Source: Humibacter ginsenosidimutans
GTDB taxonomy: Bacteria; Actinomycetota; Actinomycetes; Actinomycetales; Microbacteriaceae
Direction of reading: 5' to 3'
NCBI RefSeq assembly: GCF_007859675.1
Contig: NZ_CP042305.1
Coordinates: 1,178,001-1,242,000 of the forward strand
DNA length: 64,000 nt
In this document: in pieces, positions 37,970 to 47,688 of the stretch
Layout: each line of letters opens with the position of its first letter
Position numbering within the stretch: position 1 is the first letter of the stretch
Position numbers and translations under genes: made by a program
Notes under the pieces: model-generated
The model's input: the letters and a program-made list of their open reading frames with translations, nothing else
Database searches by the model: none
Told to the model about the DNA's origin: nothing

Positions 37970-40927
37970 CTACTTGGAGCCACTTGACGAGGAACTGCCC
38001 GACGACTGCTTGTCGATGGCCTGCGACGCGGCGAGCGCGGCGGCGATGTCCTTCTTGAGCCGGGCATCCGCGACACCGTACGCCGCCCAGTCCCCGGCCT
38101 TCAGCGCGGTTTCACGATCGGCGAGCGCCTGCTTCGCGTCGTCGAGCGCTGCCTGCAGCTGCTGGTTCTCAGTAGAGGTCGCCGACGAGCCCGATCCGCT
38201 GCCGGAACCTCCCGTGTCGCTCGAACCGCCGGTGCTGCCGGAGCCTCCCGTGTCGGAACTGCCGGCACCGGTGTCACCTGCTGTCGCACCGGAGTCGCCG
38301 CCGAAGAGCACGTCGAGTGCGCCGTCGAGGGTGTCTTCGAACGCGATCTTGTCGCCGAAGGCGACGAGCACCTTCTGCAGCAACGGGTAGCTGGTCGACC
38401 CGCTCGACTGGATGTACACCGGTTCGACGTACAGCAGTCCCCCGCCGACGGGCAGCGTGAGCAGGTTGCCGTTGATCACCTTCGTCGATCCCTGTCTCAA
38501 CAGGTTCAGTGCGGCCGAGACGCTCGGATCGGAGTCGAAGTTGTTCTGCACCTGGCCCGGGCCTGGAATGGTGTCGTCCGAGGGAAGGCGCAGAAGTCTC
38601 AGGGTGCCGTAGTCGGCGGATTTCTTGCCAGCCGTCTTGCCCGCGTTCGAGTCGACCGCGAGGTATCCCTTGAGGATGCTGCGGTTCGAACTGCTCGTCG
38701 ACTGCGGTATGTACGTGGTGTAGATCGAGAACTCCGGCGACGACTGGCCAGGCATCTGCATGGTCAGGTAGTACGGCGGCTGCTGCGACTCGGTGTCACC
38801 GCTCGGGTCGGGCGAGACCTGCCAGGCATCGGTGTTGGAGAAGAACGCGCCGGGATCCGTCACGTGGTAGCGGGCGAGGATGTCGCGCTGCACCTTGAAG
38901 AGGTCCGTCGGGTATCGCACGTGACTCATCAAGGCGCCGCTCATGTCGCTCATCGGCTTGACGGTGTTCGGGTAGATCTTCTCCCATGTCTTCAGCACGG
39001 GGTCGGAGGCATCCCAGGCGTACAGCGTCACCTTGCCGGTGTAGGCGTCGACGGTGGCCTTCACCGAGTTGCGGATGTAGTTGATGTTGTCGAGACCGAG
39101 GCTCGAGGCGTTCTGCGAGTCGGAGATGGCGTCACCGTACGACACCTCCTGCGAGTACGGGTACTCGTTGCTGGTGGTGTAGCCGTCGACGATCCAGACG
39201 ATGTGCCCGTTCACCACCGAGGGGTACGGGTCGCTGTCGAGCTTGAGATAGGGCGCCACCTGTTGCACACGGGACCGCGGGTCGCGGTTGTAGAGCACCT
39301 GCGAATCGTTGTTGACGGCATCGGACAGCACGAACTGCTCGTCTTGGAACTTCAGCGCGTACGCCAGTCGGGTGAACAGGTTGTCGAGCTTCGGTCCGCC
39401 GTTGCCTGTGTAGGTCGAGTAGGTCGCCTGCTGGCCCCCCGATCCCGCCGGGTAGTCGAGCTCGATCGGCTTCGAGCTCGCCGGCGCGCCCACGATCGAG
39501 TACTTGGGCGAGTCCTCGCCGAAGTAGACGCGGGGCTGATAGTCGCCGAGCTTGCCCGAGGTGGGGATGCCCGACTCGAAGAAGTCGGGCTGACCGTCGG
39601 ACTGCCGCTTGTTGCCGTAGGCCGCGACGAGTCCGTAGCCGTGCGTGTAGACGAACGTCTCGTTGTACTTGCCCGAGCTGCCGAGGCCCGACTGGTGCAG
39701 CTCGCGCACCGCCACCACGCTGTCCTGCTCCTTGCCGTCGATGGTGTACCTGTCGACGTCGAGGGTGGAATTGAAGCCGTAATACTGCCGGAACTGCTGG
39801 AGCTGTGCGAACGCACCCGACACCACTGCGGGATCGAGGATGCGGATGCTCGCCGTGGTGTCGGCATCCTGACGCAGAGCGCCCTGCTTGGCGTCGGTCT
39901 TGGCGTCATAGGTGCTCACCTTGACGTTGTTCACGTCGAACGCCTGCCTGGTGGAGTCGATCGACCGCGAGATGTACGGCGATTCCACCGTCTTCTCGCT
40001 CGGAGCGACGACCAGCTTCTGCACGCCCCACGGGTAGATGACGCCCACGATGATGGCGCTGACGATGAGCAGGGCGGTGCCGACCAGCGGGTAGCGCCAC
40101 CGGCCGATGAACGCCGTGAGCACGAACAGCAACGCCACGAGCACCGCGATGCCCGCGAGAATGGCCCGCCCGGGAATGGTCGCGGTGACGTCGGTGTAGG
40201 CGGCGCCGTTGACGCGGCCGTCGACCGTGGAGTCCGTGACGCTCGCGTAGCGGTCGAGCCAGATGCTGATCGCCTGCAGCAGCAGGTAGAACGCTGCGAT
40301 CACGGCGATCTGCACGCGCGCTGCCCGCGAGATGCGCACCTCACGACCGGCGACGCGCACCGAACCGTAGAGGTAGCTGGTGGCGATCGTGGCCAGCAGG
40401 GCGATGATCGTCACGGCCGACATGAACGCCACGATGCTGCGGTAGAACGGCAGCGCGAACATGTAGAACGACACGTCGAGGTGGAACTGCGGGTCGGTCT
40501 TGCCTGCCGGAACCCCGTTGAGCCAGAGCGCCGCCGTCTGCCACCTGCTGGCGGAGGCCGCGCCGGCGAAGAGGCCGAAGAGAACCGGGATGCCGTAGGT
40601 CGCCAGCCTGCGCAGCGGCTCGACCACCTGCTGGTAGCGTCCGACTCCCGGGTCGAGCTTCGCGTAGACGGGTCGCAGCCGGTAGGCGAGGAACATGCAC
40701 AGCCACAGCGGCACCGCCATGGCGAGGAACCCGATGAAGAACATGGTCGTGCCGCCGAACCACCCGGTGGTGAGCACGTTGAGGTAGCCGACCTGGCTGA
40801 ACCAGAGCACGTCGGTGTACAGGTTCGCGAAGATGAAGAACGCGATGACCAGCACCACGACGATCCCGAGCGTGATCCAGATGGCCGCACGACGACGGCC
40901 GGGAGGGCGAACTGCTGCGGATGTCAC
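37970..40927 (-). CDS. UPF0182 family membrane protein
   Basis: A 985-residue protein. The first ~330 residues have about seven hydrophobic segments; the remainder is a large, mostly external domain with many aromatic and Ser/Gly residues ('LWFSQVGYLNVLTTGWFGG', 'RPVYAKLDPGVGRYQQVVEPL', 'YGFNSTLDVDRY', 'PTDLFKVQRDILARYHVTDPG' in pieces). The tail is low-complexity Gly/Ser/Asp ending in Ser-rich sequence. The family is common in Actinobacteria and has no established function. It follows the PDZ-Lon gene on the same strand after about 175 bp. Confidence 0.92.
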   Translation of the reverse strand: MTSAAVRPPGRRRAAIWITLGIVVVLVIAFFIFANLYTDVLWFSQVGYLNVLTTGWFGGTTMFFIGFLAMAVPLWLCMFLAYRLRPVYAKLDPGVGRYQQVVEPLRRLATYGIPVLFGLFAGAASASRWQTAALWLNGVPAGKTDPQFHLDVSFYMFALPFYRSIVAFMSAVTIIALLATIATSYLYGSVRVAGREVRISRAARVQIAVIAAFYLLLQAISIWLDRYASVTDSTVDGRVNGAAYTDVTATIPGRAILAGIAVLVALLFVLTAFIGRWRYPLVGTALLIVSAIIVGVIYPWGVQKLVVAPSEKTVESPYISRSIDSTRQAFDVNNVKVSTYDAKTDAKQGALRQDADTTASIRILDPAVVSGAFAQLQQFRQYYGFNSTLDVDRYTIDGKEQDSVVAVRELHQSGLGSSGKYNETFVYTHGYGLVAAYGNKRQSDGQPDFFESGIPTSGKLGDYQPRVYFGEDSPKYSIVGAPASSKPIELDYPAGSGGQQATYSTYTGNGGPKLDNLFTRLAYALKFQDEQFVLSDAVNNDSQVLYNRDPRSRVQQVAPYLKLDSDPYPSVVNGHIVWIVDGYTTSNEYPYSQEVSYGDAISDSQNASSLGLDNINYIRNSVKATVDAYTGKVTLYAWDASDPVLKTWEKIYPNTVKPMSDMSGALMSHVRYPTDLFKVQRDILARYHVTDPGAFFSNTDAWQVSPDPSGDTESQQPPYYLTMQMPGQSSPEFSIYTTYIPQSTSSSNRSILKGYLAVDSNAGKTAGKKSADYGTLRLLRLPSDDTIPGPGQVQNNFDSDPSVSAALNLLRQGSTKVINGNLLTLPVGGGLLYVEPVYIQSSGSTSYPLLQKVLVAFGDKIAFEDTLDGALDVLFGGDSGATAGDTGAGSSDTGGSGSTGGSSDTGGSGSGSGSSATSTENQQLQAALDDAKQALADRETALKAGDWAAYGVADARLKKDIAAALAASQAIDKQSSGSSSSSGSK

Positions 40928-41102
40928 GGAATGTCCTCTACGGGGGCGTGCGGACTTCGGGCTCGTCCGCGATCGGGATCAGAACTTTCCCGTCATCCGG
41001 GCACGTCCTGACCTCCCATCCTAGGGTGGGCGGTCGAACGGCCGGTCGAACGTCGCCTGGGAGTGGTCTGGGTGAGAGGTAGGAGTTAGCGCCTCGTGCG
41101 GG

Positions 41103-42281
41103 TCACGACGCCGGGCACGTGGGCAGGCTCGCGGTGCTGCCGCCGGTGCGCACGGCATCCAGGACCTTCACCGAGTCGTCGAGCGTCTTCACCGCGTACA
41201 CGTGCAGGCCGGCCGGGATGTGCCCCGTCACCTCGTCGCAGTTCGACGCAGGGGCGAGGAAGATCGTCGCGCCGGCCGCGCGCGCGCCGTACATCTTCTG
41301 CCGGATCCCGCCGATCGCGCCGACATTGCCCTCGTTGTCGATCGTGCCGGTTCCCGCCACCTTCGCGCCGCCGTTCAGCGATCCGGGCGTCAGCTTGTCC
41401 ATGATGCCGAGTGCGAACATCTGGCCGGCGCTCGGCCCGCCGACGTCGTCGAGCTGGATCGTGACGCTGAAGGGAAAGTCGTATTCCATCTGGGCGCCGA
41501 TGCCGACGATGACGGTCCCCGCGGTCTCCTCGGGTGTGATGACGACGTCTTTCTTCACGCCGTCGCGCTCGATGGAGAGCGTGGCAGGCGTGCCTGCGCC
41601 GTTCTTCTTCAGCTCGTCGCGCAGCGACTGCACGCCCTTGACCTCGAAGCCGTCGACCGCGTCGATGATGTCGCCGACCTTGAGGATGCCCTTGGCCGGC
41701 CCGTCCGCCACCTGTCGCACCACGATGTGCTGAGGAAAGTCGTAGCCGAGCTGGTTCAGGGCCGCGGCGACGGCATCCTTCTGCGAGTCGGTCATGAGCT
41801 GGGCGTTCTCGGTGTTCTGCTGCTGCAGGTCCTGGCCAGGCGGGAAGGCGACGCCGACCGGAATGACGGACTGCGATGACGACGCCCACGCCGTGATCAC
41901 CTGCCACCAGTTGGGCAGCTGGTCGGGACTGCCCACCTCGGAGACCGTGAGCAGGTCGAGCGAGCCCTTCGTCGGGTAGGTCTTGTGGCCGTCGATGACG
42001 ATGAGCGGCTTCTTCTCGTCGGCGTTCGCGGGCGCCTGACCGACGGGATGGTTGTAGCCGAGCGTGTTGAAGACGGGTCCCGGCCGCTCGATCACGTACG
42101 GCGCAGGCGCCAGCAGCATGACGAGCAGCAGCACGAAGGCGATGACGATGAGTGCCGAGCCGACGGTGCGCGAACGTTGGCCGCGCGACCAGGCCGCGTC
42201 GTCGGCATCCGAATCGGAGGCATCCCCCGAAGCGCTCCCGGAGTCCGTCCCACCCTGCGCGTCATCGGAGAAAAGGGACAC
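41103..42281 (-). CDS. PDZ and Lon (S16) domain membrane protease
   Basis: A 392-residue protein: an acidic N-terminal ~35 residues, one membrane helix ('VGSALIVIAFVLLLVMLLAP'), an extracytoplasmic PDZ domain ('KGILKVGDIIDAVDGFEVKG') and a Lon-type protease domain with Ser in 'DDVGGPSAGQMFALG' and Lys in 'GGIRQKMYGARAAG', the S16 dyad. It lacks an ATPase domain, as does the actinobacterial YlbL-like family. It probably processes exported or membrane proteins. Divergent from the zincin gene; the 158 bp between them hold both promoters. Confidence 0.9.
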   Translation of the reverse strand: MSLFSDDAQGGTDSGSASGDASDSDADDAAWSRGQRSRTVGSALIVIAFVLLLVMLLAPAPYVIERPGPVFNTLGYNHPVGQAPANADEKKPLIVIDGHKTYPTKGSLDLLTVSEVGSPDQLPNWWQVITAWASSSQSVIPVGVAFPPGQDLQQQNTENAQLMTDSQKDAVAAALNQLGYDFPQHIVVRQVADGPAKGILKVGDIIDAVDGFEVKGVQSLRDELKKNGAGTPATLSIERDGVKKDVVITPEETAGTVIVGIGAQMEYDFPFSVTIQLDDVGGPSAGQMFALGIMDKLTPGSLNGGAKVAGTGTIDNEGNVGAIGGIRQKMYGARAAGATIFLAPASNCDEVTGHIPAGLHVYAVKTLDDSVKVLDAVRTGGSTASLPTCPAS

Positions 42282-42439
42282 CCGGAACTCCTGTTCGCGA
42301 CGAGCGGACGACGGACCAGGCTAGCGTAGGCGATTTCCCACCCAACGCTGCTGTGCGTCGGTCTAGCGTTGAAGTTGAGTCGCCAAGACTCACTTCGAGA
42401 CTCACTGACGAAGACGAACTTCCACGGAAGAGGAATCGC

Positions 42440-43831
42440 ATGTCCGACGACGACCGGGACGACCCGGAGAACGAACTGCGCGACATGCTGCGCCAATTCC
42501 TGTCGGGCGACGGCTCGTTCGACGCGAATCAGCTGGCGGGTGCGGCCGGTCTGCCGAGCGACGCGGCGAGCATCCAGGCGCTGATGAGCCAGCTGCAGAG
42601 CGCGCTGCGCTCCCCCACCGACGGCATCGACTGGGGCGTCGCTCTCGAGCAGGGCACGACCATCGCGTCGAAGGATGCCGTCGAGACGACCCCCGCGCAG
42701 CGCGCGGCCCTCGATCAGGCGTTCAACGTCGCCGGGCTCTGGCTCGACGAGGTGACGAGCATCTCCGAGCTCACGACCACACCGGTGCTGCTCAGCCGGC
42801 GCCAGTGGGTCAAGGAGACCATGCCGGTGTGGACGCAGCTGGCCGAACCGGTCGCGACGAGCATCTCGGATGCGCTGACCCAGGTCATGCAGGAACAGGC
42901 GCCCGAGGAGATGCAGGGCATGCTGCAGAATGCCGGGCACATCGTGCGTGCTGTCGGCGGCACGCTGTTCGCCGTGCAGCTCGGCCAGGTGGTCGGGCAG
43001 CTCAGCGGCGAGGTGGTCTCGGCCGGCGATGTGGGCATCCCTCTTCTCACCGACGGCACGGCGGCCCTGCTGCCGCAGAACGTCGCCGCGTTCGGCGAGG
43101 GGCTCGACATCCCCGACGACCAGGTGCAGATCTACCTCGCTGTGCGCGAGCTCGCTCACGCGAGGCTGTTCAGGCACGCCAAGTGGCTGCGTCTGCAGCT
43201 CATCACCTCGATCACCGAGTTCGCCCGCGGCGTGCGCATCGACACGGACCGCATGCAGGAGCTGGCGGAGGGCTTCGACCCCTCCAACCCCGAAGAGCTG
43301 CGCGAGGCGATGGTGAGCGGTGCGCTCATCCCACCCAAGACGGAGGCCCAGCAGGCCGCCCTGGCGCGCCTGGAGACGATGCTCGCCCTGATCGAGGGCT
43401 GGGTCGACGTGGTGACGGCGCGGGCGACCGCCCGGCTGCCGAAGTCGGATGCCGTGGCGGAGACGGTGCGCAGACGCCGCGCCGCGGGCGGTCCCGCCGA
43501 GTCGGCGTTCGCGACGCTCGTCGGTCTCGAGCTGCGTCCCCGCAGGCTGCGGGAGGCCGCAGCGATGTGGTCGCAGGTGACGGATGCCGTCGGCGACGAC
43601 GAGCGCGACGCCCTCTGGTCGCACCCCGACCTGCTGCCGACGTCGGAGGACCTCGATGACCCGAGCCGTCTCGTGGCCCGGCTCAAGGCATCCGCCGCCG
43701 GCGAGCCGCCGGAGCGCGACGAGCTCGACGACGCGATCGCCGCGCTGCTGAACGGGGAGGATTTCGGCGAGGCGCCCGGTGACGACGGCAGCACGCCGAA
43801 CGGCTCGGACGACGGGCCGCATCCGGTGTGA
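42440..43831 (+). CDS. Zinc-dependent metalloprotease-like protein (DUF2342)
   Basis: A 463-residue actinobacterial protein. The conserved core includes 'QLGQVVGQLSGEVVSAGDVGIPL' (two parts), 'YLAVRELAHARLFRHAKWLR' with a degenerate HExxH-like helix, 'LIEGWVDVV' with the downstream Glu, and 'AESAFATLVGLELRPRRLREAA'. Members are annotated as zincin-like hydrolases; the spacing of His residues departs from HExxH, so activity is unproven. The N-terminal 20 and C-terminal 40 residues are acidic and variable. Start ATG 42440 with GGAAGAGGAA upstream. Confidence 0.85.
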   Translation: MSDDDRDDPENELRDMLRQFLSGDGSFDANQLAGAAGLPSDAASIQALMSQLQSALRSPTDGIDWGVALEQGTTIASKDAVETTPAQRAALDQAFNVAGLWLDEVTSISELTTTPVLLSRRQWVKETMPVWTQLAEPVATSISDALTQVMQEQAPEEMQGMLQNAGHIVRAVGGTLFAVQLGQVVGQLSGEVVSAGDVGIPLLTDGTAALLPQNVAAFGEGLDIPDDQVQIYLAVRELAHARLFRHAKWLRLQLITSITEFARGVRIDTDRMQELAEGFDPSNPEELREAMVSGALIPPKTEAQQAALARLETMLALIEGWVDVVTARATARLPKSDAVAETVRRRRAAGGPAESAFATLVGLELRPRRLREAAAMWSQVTDAVGDDERDALWSHPDLLPTSEDLDDPSRLVARLKASAAGEPPERDELDDAIAALLNGEDFGEAPGDDGSTPNGSDDGPHPV

Positions 43832-43888
43832 GCCGCTCGTCCCCGTGCCATCCGCCCCTGGCTCGCGACTCGATCTCACGCCGCGCCC

Positions 43889-43949
43889 GTTCAGGTCGCG
43901 ATTGTGGCCCTTATAGCCCCGAACAAGGGGCCGAAATCGCGACCTGAAC
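43889..43949. repeat. Palindromic element with 15-bp arms
   Basis: GTTCAGGTCGCGATT (43889-43903) and AATCGCGACCTGAAC (43935-43949) are perfect inverted arms around a 31-nt loop that itself contains CCCC/GGGG. It lies 58 bp after the zincin gene and just before the next co-directional gene. It may be a terminator or a member of a repeated palindrome family. Confidence 0.6.
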
Positions 43950-43971
43950 GCGAGCGCTCGGAGATCGTCGC

Positions 43972-44895
43972 GTGCCGAGACGTAGCGCTGTGGACAACGA
44001 GCTCGCTGCGGCGACCGCCGCGAGCATGATGTCGGGCATGATCCATCGCCTCGATCCCACGGTGCCCCTGGTCTGGCGCGATCAGCACACGCTGCAGCTC
44101 GGCGTGGACCGCGTGGTGTGCGTCTTTCCCGAGCCGACGGCATCCATGGAGCGCATGCTCGCCGCGCTGCGAACCGGCGCGCCGACCGAGGCGCTCGAGG
44201 TGGAGGCATCCGGAACCCCCGCCCAGTGCACAGCGGAGGCGACGGCGTTGCTGGCCTCCGTCGCCGACGCGCTGCTGCCGCCCACACCGCAGTCGCTGCC
44301 CGCGCTCGTCGTGATCGACGGTGATGGACCCACGGCGGAACGGATGCACCGGCTGCTGCGGCAGGCGGGACACCGCGTCGTCGCGGGGCCTGCCTGCGAC
44401 GACGGCGTCGAGGCCGCGGCCGCCGTGATCGTGGGCTCGTACGTCATCCCGCCCTGGCGTCATGGACCGTGGCTGCGCCGCGACGTGCCGCACCTGCCCG
44501 TGGTCTTCGGCGACGACGGCGCGGAGCTCGGTCCGTTCGTCGACGCCGACGGCCCCTGCCTGCGCTGCCTGTCATTGCACCGCACCGATGCCGATCCCGC
44601 GTGGCCCGCGATCGCCGCGCAGCTCGTGAGTCGGGAACGGCATCCCGAACCGTCGCTGCTCTCCGCACAGGTTGCCGCGATGGCGGCGCGCCTGGTGGAT
44701 GCCCGCCTGCGGTCGGGCGAGCCCGTGCACTCGAGCGCGAGCATCCGCGTGCACGCCGACGGCACGATCAGTCGGCGATCGCACTCTGTTCATGCGGCGT
44801 GCGGATGCCGAGCTCTGCCAGAAAACGTGACGGCTCTCGTGGGCCGGCGGCGTGCGCGGCCCAGCTCAGGCTCAGCCGACGCCTCGCACGCGTGA
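43972..44895 (+). CDS. Cyclodehydratase/ThiF-like protein of the TOMM type
   Basis: A 307-residue protein with 'LDPTVPLVWRDQHTLQLG' near the N-terminus, a Rossmann-like middle ('ALVVIDGDGPTAERMHRLLRQAGH' in parts), 'VPHLPVVFGDDGAELGPFVDADG' and Cys motifs 'PCLRCL' and 'CGC', which resemble actinobacterial proteins annotated as bacteriocin cyclodehydratase domain proteins (partial ThiF-like). No YcaO or leader peptide gene is near, so a RiPP role is doubtful. GTG 43972 follows GGAG by 8 nt; ATG 44038 is an alternative. The 3' end overlaps the convergent helicase gene by 128 bp. Confidence 0.65.
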   Translation: MPRRSAVDNELAAATAASMMSGMIHRLDPTVPLVWRDQHTLQLGVDRVVCVFPEPTASMERMLAALRTGAPTEALEVEASGTPAQCTAEATALLASVADALLPPTPQSLPALVVIDGDGPTAERMHRLLRQAGHRVVAGPACDDGVEAAAAVIVGSYVIPPWRHGPWLRRDVPHLPVVFGDDGAELGPFVDADGPCLRCLSLHRTDADPAWPAIAAQLVSRERHPEPSLLSAQVAAMAARLVDARLRSGEPVHSSASIRVHADGTISRRSHSVHAACGCRALPENVTALVGRRRARPSSGSADASHA

Positions 44896-46519
44896 TCCCC
44901 ACGTAGAGCAGCCGACGTTCTTCATCGACCGCCTCGGCCGTGCGCGCGTAGCCGATCGGCACCAGGCCGTCGCCGAGACCCACGATGTGCACGTCGTCCC
45001 ACTCCAGGCCTTTGGCGGCATGCAGTGTGCAGAGGGTGACGGCGGCGACGGCGGGCTCGTGCTGGGCCGCCTGTCTGGCGAGCAGATCGTCGGTGAACTG
45101 TCTGAAGGTGGTGCCGTGGGGGGCGTCGTCGACGAGGCCCATGATCGCGTTCAGCGATTCCCAACGCTCCCGCACACTGCCGGAGGTCTGCGGCGCCTCG
45201 AGCGTCCAGCCCAGCGAGCGCAGCACGTCGCTGACAGACTGGAACAGCGGCTCATCCGTCGCGGCGAGCGAGGCCGCCCGCAGCGTCATCACGGCCTGCC
45301 GCACCTCGGGCAGATCGAAGAATCGTCGACCGCCGCGCACCTGGTACGCGACGCCCGCCGCGTTCAGCGCGGCCTCCAGCGGAGCGGCCTGGGCGTTCAC
45401 GCGGTAGAGCACGGCGAGGTCCTGGGCTTTGGCGCCGTCCCGGATGCATTCGGCCAGTTGGTCGGCGACCGCAGCAGCCTCCTCGGCGTCGGTGCGGTAG
45501 CCGGTGAGGGCGGGGTCGGGGAGCGGGCGAGGGTCGTCGGCCGGCTCGGGGGTGCTCGGCAGTGCGTGCAGCGTCAGCGCCCCCGGTCGGTCTCGCATGA
45601 GCCGGTTCGCGGTCTCGACGATCGGCGCCGACGAGCGATAGTTCTGCTCCAGGCGCACCACCCCGGCATCCGGGTAATGCCGCGCGAACTCGAGCAGATA
45701 GCGGCTGGATGCCCCGGCGAACGAATAGATGGTCTGGCTCGCGTCGCCGACCACGCAGAGGTCCGAGCGGTCGCCGAGCCACAGGTCGAGCAGGCGCTGC
45801 TGCAGCGGGGAGACGTCCTGATACTCGTCGACCACGAAGAAGCGATACTGCTCGCGCACGTGCATCGCCACGGACGGCTCCGCCTCGATCATCCCGGCGC
45901 ACGCGAGCAGGACGTCCTCGAAGTCGAGCTGCCTGCGATCGTCTTTCAACGCCTCGTAGGCGCGATGCAGGTCGACGACCTGCTCGGGCTTGAGGGAGCC
46001 GGGCGGCGTTCTGCGGGGCGCACCGTCTGGACCGGGGGTGAGCATCCTCTCGTAGTCGTCGATGCTGAGCTCGCTGACCTTGCGCCACTCGATCTCGGCC
46101 GCGACGTCGCGCAGCGATGCGGTGTCGATGCGCAGCCGGATGCGCTCTGCCGCCTGGGCGAGCACCCTGCCCTTGCCGTCGAGCACGCCGGGCAACCCGC
46201 CGCCGACGACGATCGGCCAGAAGTAGTTCAGCTGGTTCAGGGCGGAGGCGTGGAACGTGCGGGCGGCCACGCCTGTCGCACCGAGCACGCGGAGTCGCGT
46301 GCGGAGCTCGGACGCCGCGCGCGCCGTGAAGGTGAGCGCCATCACCCGGTTCGGCGCGTAGACCCCGGTGGCGACGCCGTAGGCGATCCGGTGCGTGATC
46401 GCCCTGGTCTTGCCCGTTCCCGCACCCGCGAGCACGCACATCGGGCCGAGCAGCGTCTCCGCGACCACCCGTTGCGCGTCGTCGAGTCCGTCGAGCAGAT
46501 CCTGCGCGGTCGGCGTCAC
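44768..46519 (-). CDS. UvrD/Rep-type DNA helicase (UvrD2-like)
   Basis: A 583-residue superfamily 1A helicase: motif I 'VLAGAGTGKTRAITHRIAYG', Ia 'ALTFTARAASELRTRL', II 'FFVVDEYQDVSPLQQ', III 'VGDASQTIYSFAGA', IV 'LEQNYRSSAPIV', V 'LHAAKGLEWDDVHIVG' and VI 'LLYVGITRARRRLSLSWA'. It resembles the actinobacterial UvrD2 group but is shorter than mycobacterial UvrD2 and lacks the HRDC and tetra-Cys tail, as other Microbacteriaceae forms seem to. GTG 46519 overlaps the nudC stop (coupled). 3' end overlaps the opposite gene. Confidence 0.88.
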   Translation of the reverse strand: MTPTAQDLLDGLDDAQRVVAETLLGPMCVLAGAGTGKTRAITHRIAYGVATGVYAPNRVMALTFTARAASELRTRLRVLGATGVAARTFHASALNQLNYFWPIVVGGGLPGVLDGKGRVLAQAAERIRLRIDTASLRDVAAEIEWRKVSELSIDDYERMLTPGPDGAPRRTPPGSLKPEQVVDLHRAYEALKDDRRQLDFEDVLLACAGMIEAEPSVAMHVREQYRFFVVDEYQDVSPLQQRLLDLWLGDRSDLCVVGDASQTIYSFAGASSRYLLEFARHYPDAGVVRLEQNYRSSAPIVETANRLMRDRPGALTLHALPSTPEPADDPRPLPDPALTGYRTDAEEAAAVADQLAECIRDGAKAQDLAVLYRVNAQAAPLEAALNAAGVAYQVRGGRRFFDLPEVRQAVMTLRAASLAATDEPLFQSVSDVLRSLGWTLEAPQTSGSVRERWESLNAIMGLVDDAPHGTTFRQFTDDLLARQAAQHEPAVAAVTLCTLHAAKGLEWDDVHIVGLGDGLVPIGYARTAEAVDEERRLLYVGITRARRRLSLSWAAHAAGPREPSRFLAELGIRTPHEQSAIAD

Positions 46520-47529
46520 ACGGCATCCGTTCGCGGCTCGCCCGCGGATGCCTGCGTGCCGGCCGCCGGCGGCGGCTCGTCGAGTGGTCCGCCGTACCAG
46601 TCGCGGACGATCTCGTGCGCGATCGACGACCCGCCGGGCAGCAGGATGTCGTCGCGCTCGGCCCAGATGTCGTCGCGGCTGAACCAGCGCAGCGCGAGTA
46701 TCTCCTCGCCGTCCGGCTGCAACTGCGTGCTGCCGGGAACGGCCCTGGCCTCCATGCCGATCATGATGGATGCCGGGAACGGCCACGGCTGCGATCCCAG
46801 GTACACCGGATCGACGACGACCACTCCCGATTCCTCCGCCACCTCGCGCGCCGCGGCGGCCTCGAACGACTCCCCTGCCTCGACGAACCCCGCGAGAAGC
46901 GACCAGCGGTTGTTCTCCCACAGGGCGTTCGAGCCGAGCAGGATGCGGTTCTGATCGTCGAGCACGCGCACGATCACGGCCGGATCGGTGCGCGGGAAGA
47001 TCTCGTTGTTGTCGACGAAGCAGCGCCGCATCCAGCCGCCCTGCTCGACCACGGTCGGCGTGCCGCAGCGCGGGCAGTGCGTGTGGGACGCGTGCCAGTT
47101 GGCGATCGCGACCGACTCGGTCACGAGCCCGGCATCGCGGTCGCCGAGGGTCGTGGCGAGCTCGCGCAGGCCGCGCCAGCGCTGCTCGTCCGGCTGCAGT
47201 TCGCCGGCAGCGGCATCGGTCAGCACCGCGAGGATGACCGGGGTTCCGGCCGGTTCGTCGTCGGATGCCGTCAGCGTGCGCCCGAGATAGACCCTGGTGA
47301 GCGCGGAGGTCACCTCGTCGGTGCGGAACAGCGTGAGCCTGGTCGACGGTGACGCCGAGTCGGCACCGGCCGGAACGTCCCGCACCAGCACGCGACCGTT
47401 CCAGAGCGGGAGCACCCGCGTCGCATCCTCGGCGAGCAGTTCGTCGAACAGGTCGGCTCTGGCACGGTGCGCGCCGTCGCGGTCCACGGCAGAGCGTGCC
47501 AGCGGAAGATCGCCGAGCGGTCGGGGCAT
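46516..47529 (-). CDS. nudC: NAD(+) diphosphatase (NudC)
   Basis: A 337-residue Nudix enzyme that splits NADH to NMNH and AMP and can remove NAD caps from RNA. A zinc motif begins 'HCPRCG'; its second Cys pair is reduced to a single Cys ('RRCFVDN'), so Zn binding may be altered. The Nudix box 'GFVEAGESFEAAAAREVAEE' is intact and the NudC-specific 'GSQPWPFPASIMIG' follows. ATG 47529 has AGGAG at 8 nt; GTG 47538 is too close to it. Coupled to the helicase gene downstream and divergent from a phosphotransferase gene. Confidence 0.93.
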   Translation of the reverse strand: MPRPLGDLPLARSAVDRDGAHRARADLFDELLAEDATRVLPLWNGRVLVRDVPAGADSASPSTRLTLFRTDEVTSALTRVYLGRTLTASDDEPAGTPVILAVLTDAAAGELQPDEQRWRGLRELATTLGDRDAGLVTESVAIANWHASHTHCPRCGTPTVVEQGGWMRRCFVDNNEIFPRTDPAVIVRVLDDQNRILLGSNALWENNRWSLLAGFVEAGESFEAAAAREVAEESGVVVVDPVYLGSQPWPFPASIMIGMEARAVPGSTQLQPDGEEILALRWFSRDDIWAERDDILLPGGSSIAHEIVRDWYGGPLDEPPPAAGTQASAGEPRTDAV

Positions 47530-47688
47530 GCAGTTCACTCCTCACGGTGCAGACGACGCGCGATCCGGCCGCAGGGCATGCCGTGCACCGCGTCGGAGCG
47601 GAGCACGACCCGATGCCGGGCCAGGGGCATCGCTCGCCGAGCGCGTGGCGAACGGGCCAGCGACCGCCTCACGCCTACCCTGGACGGT

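Noticed and set aside
38864..41011. A 715-codon plus-strand frame opposite the UPF0182 gene
   Set aside because: Antisense shadow; rich in His/Val/Arg repeats with no domain, and the UPF0182 protein on the other strand is well conserved.
43889..43949. The palindrome as a phage attachment site
   Set aside because: No integrase, tRNA gene or direct-repeat pair flanks it.
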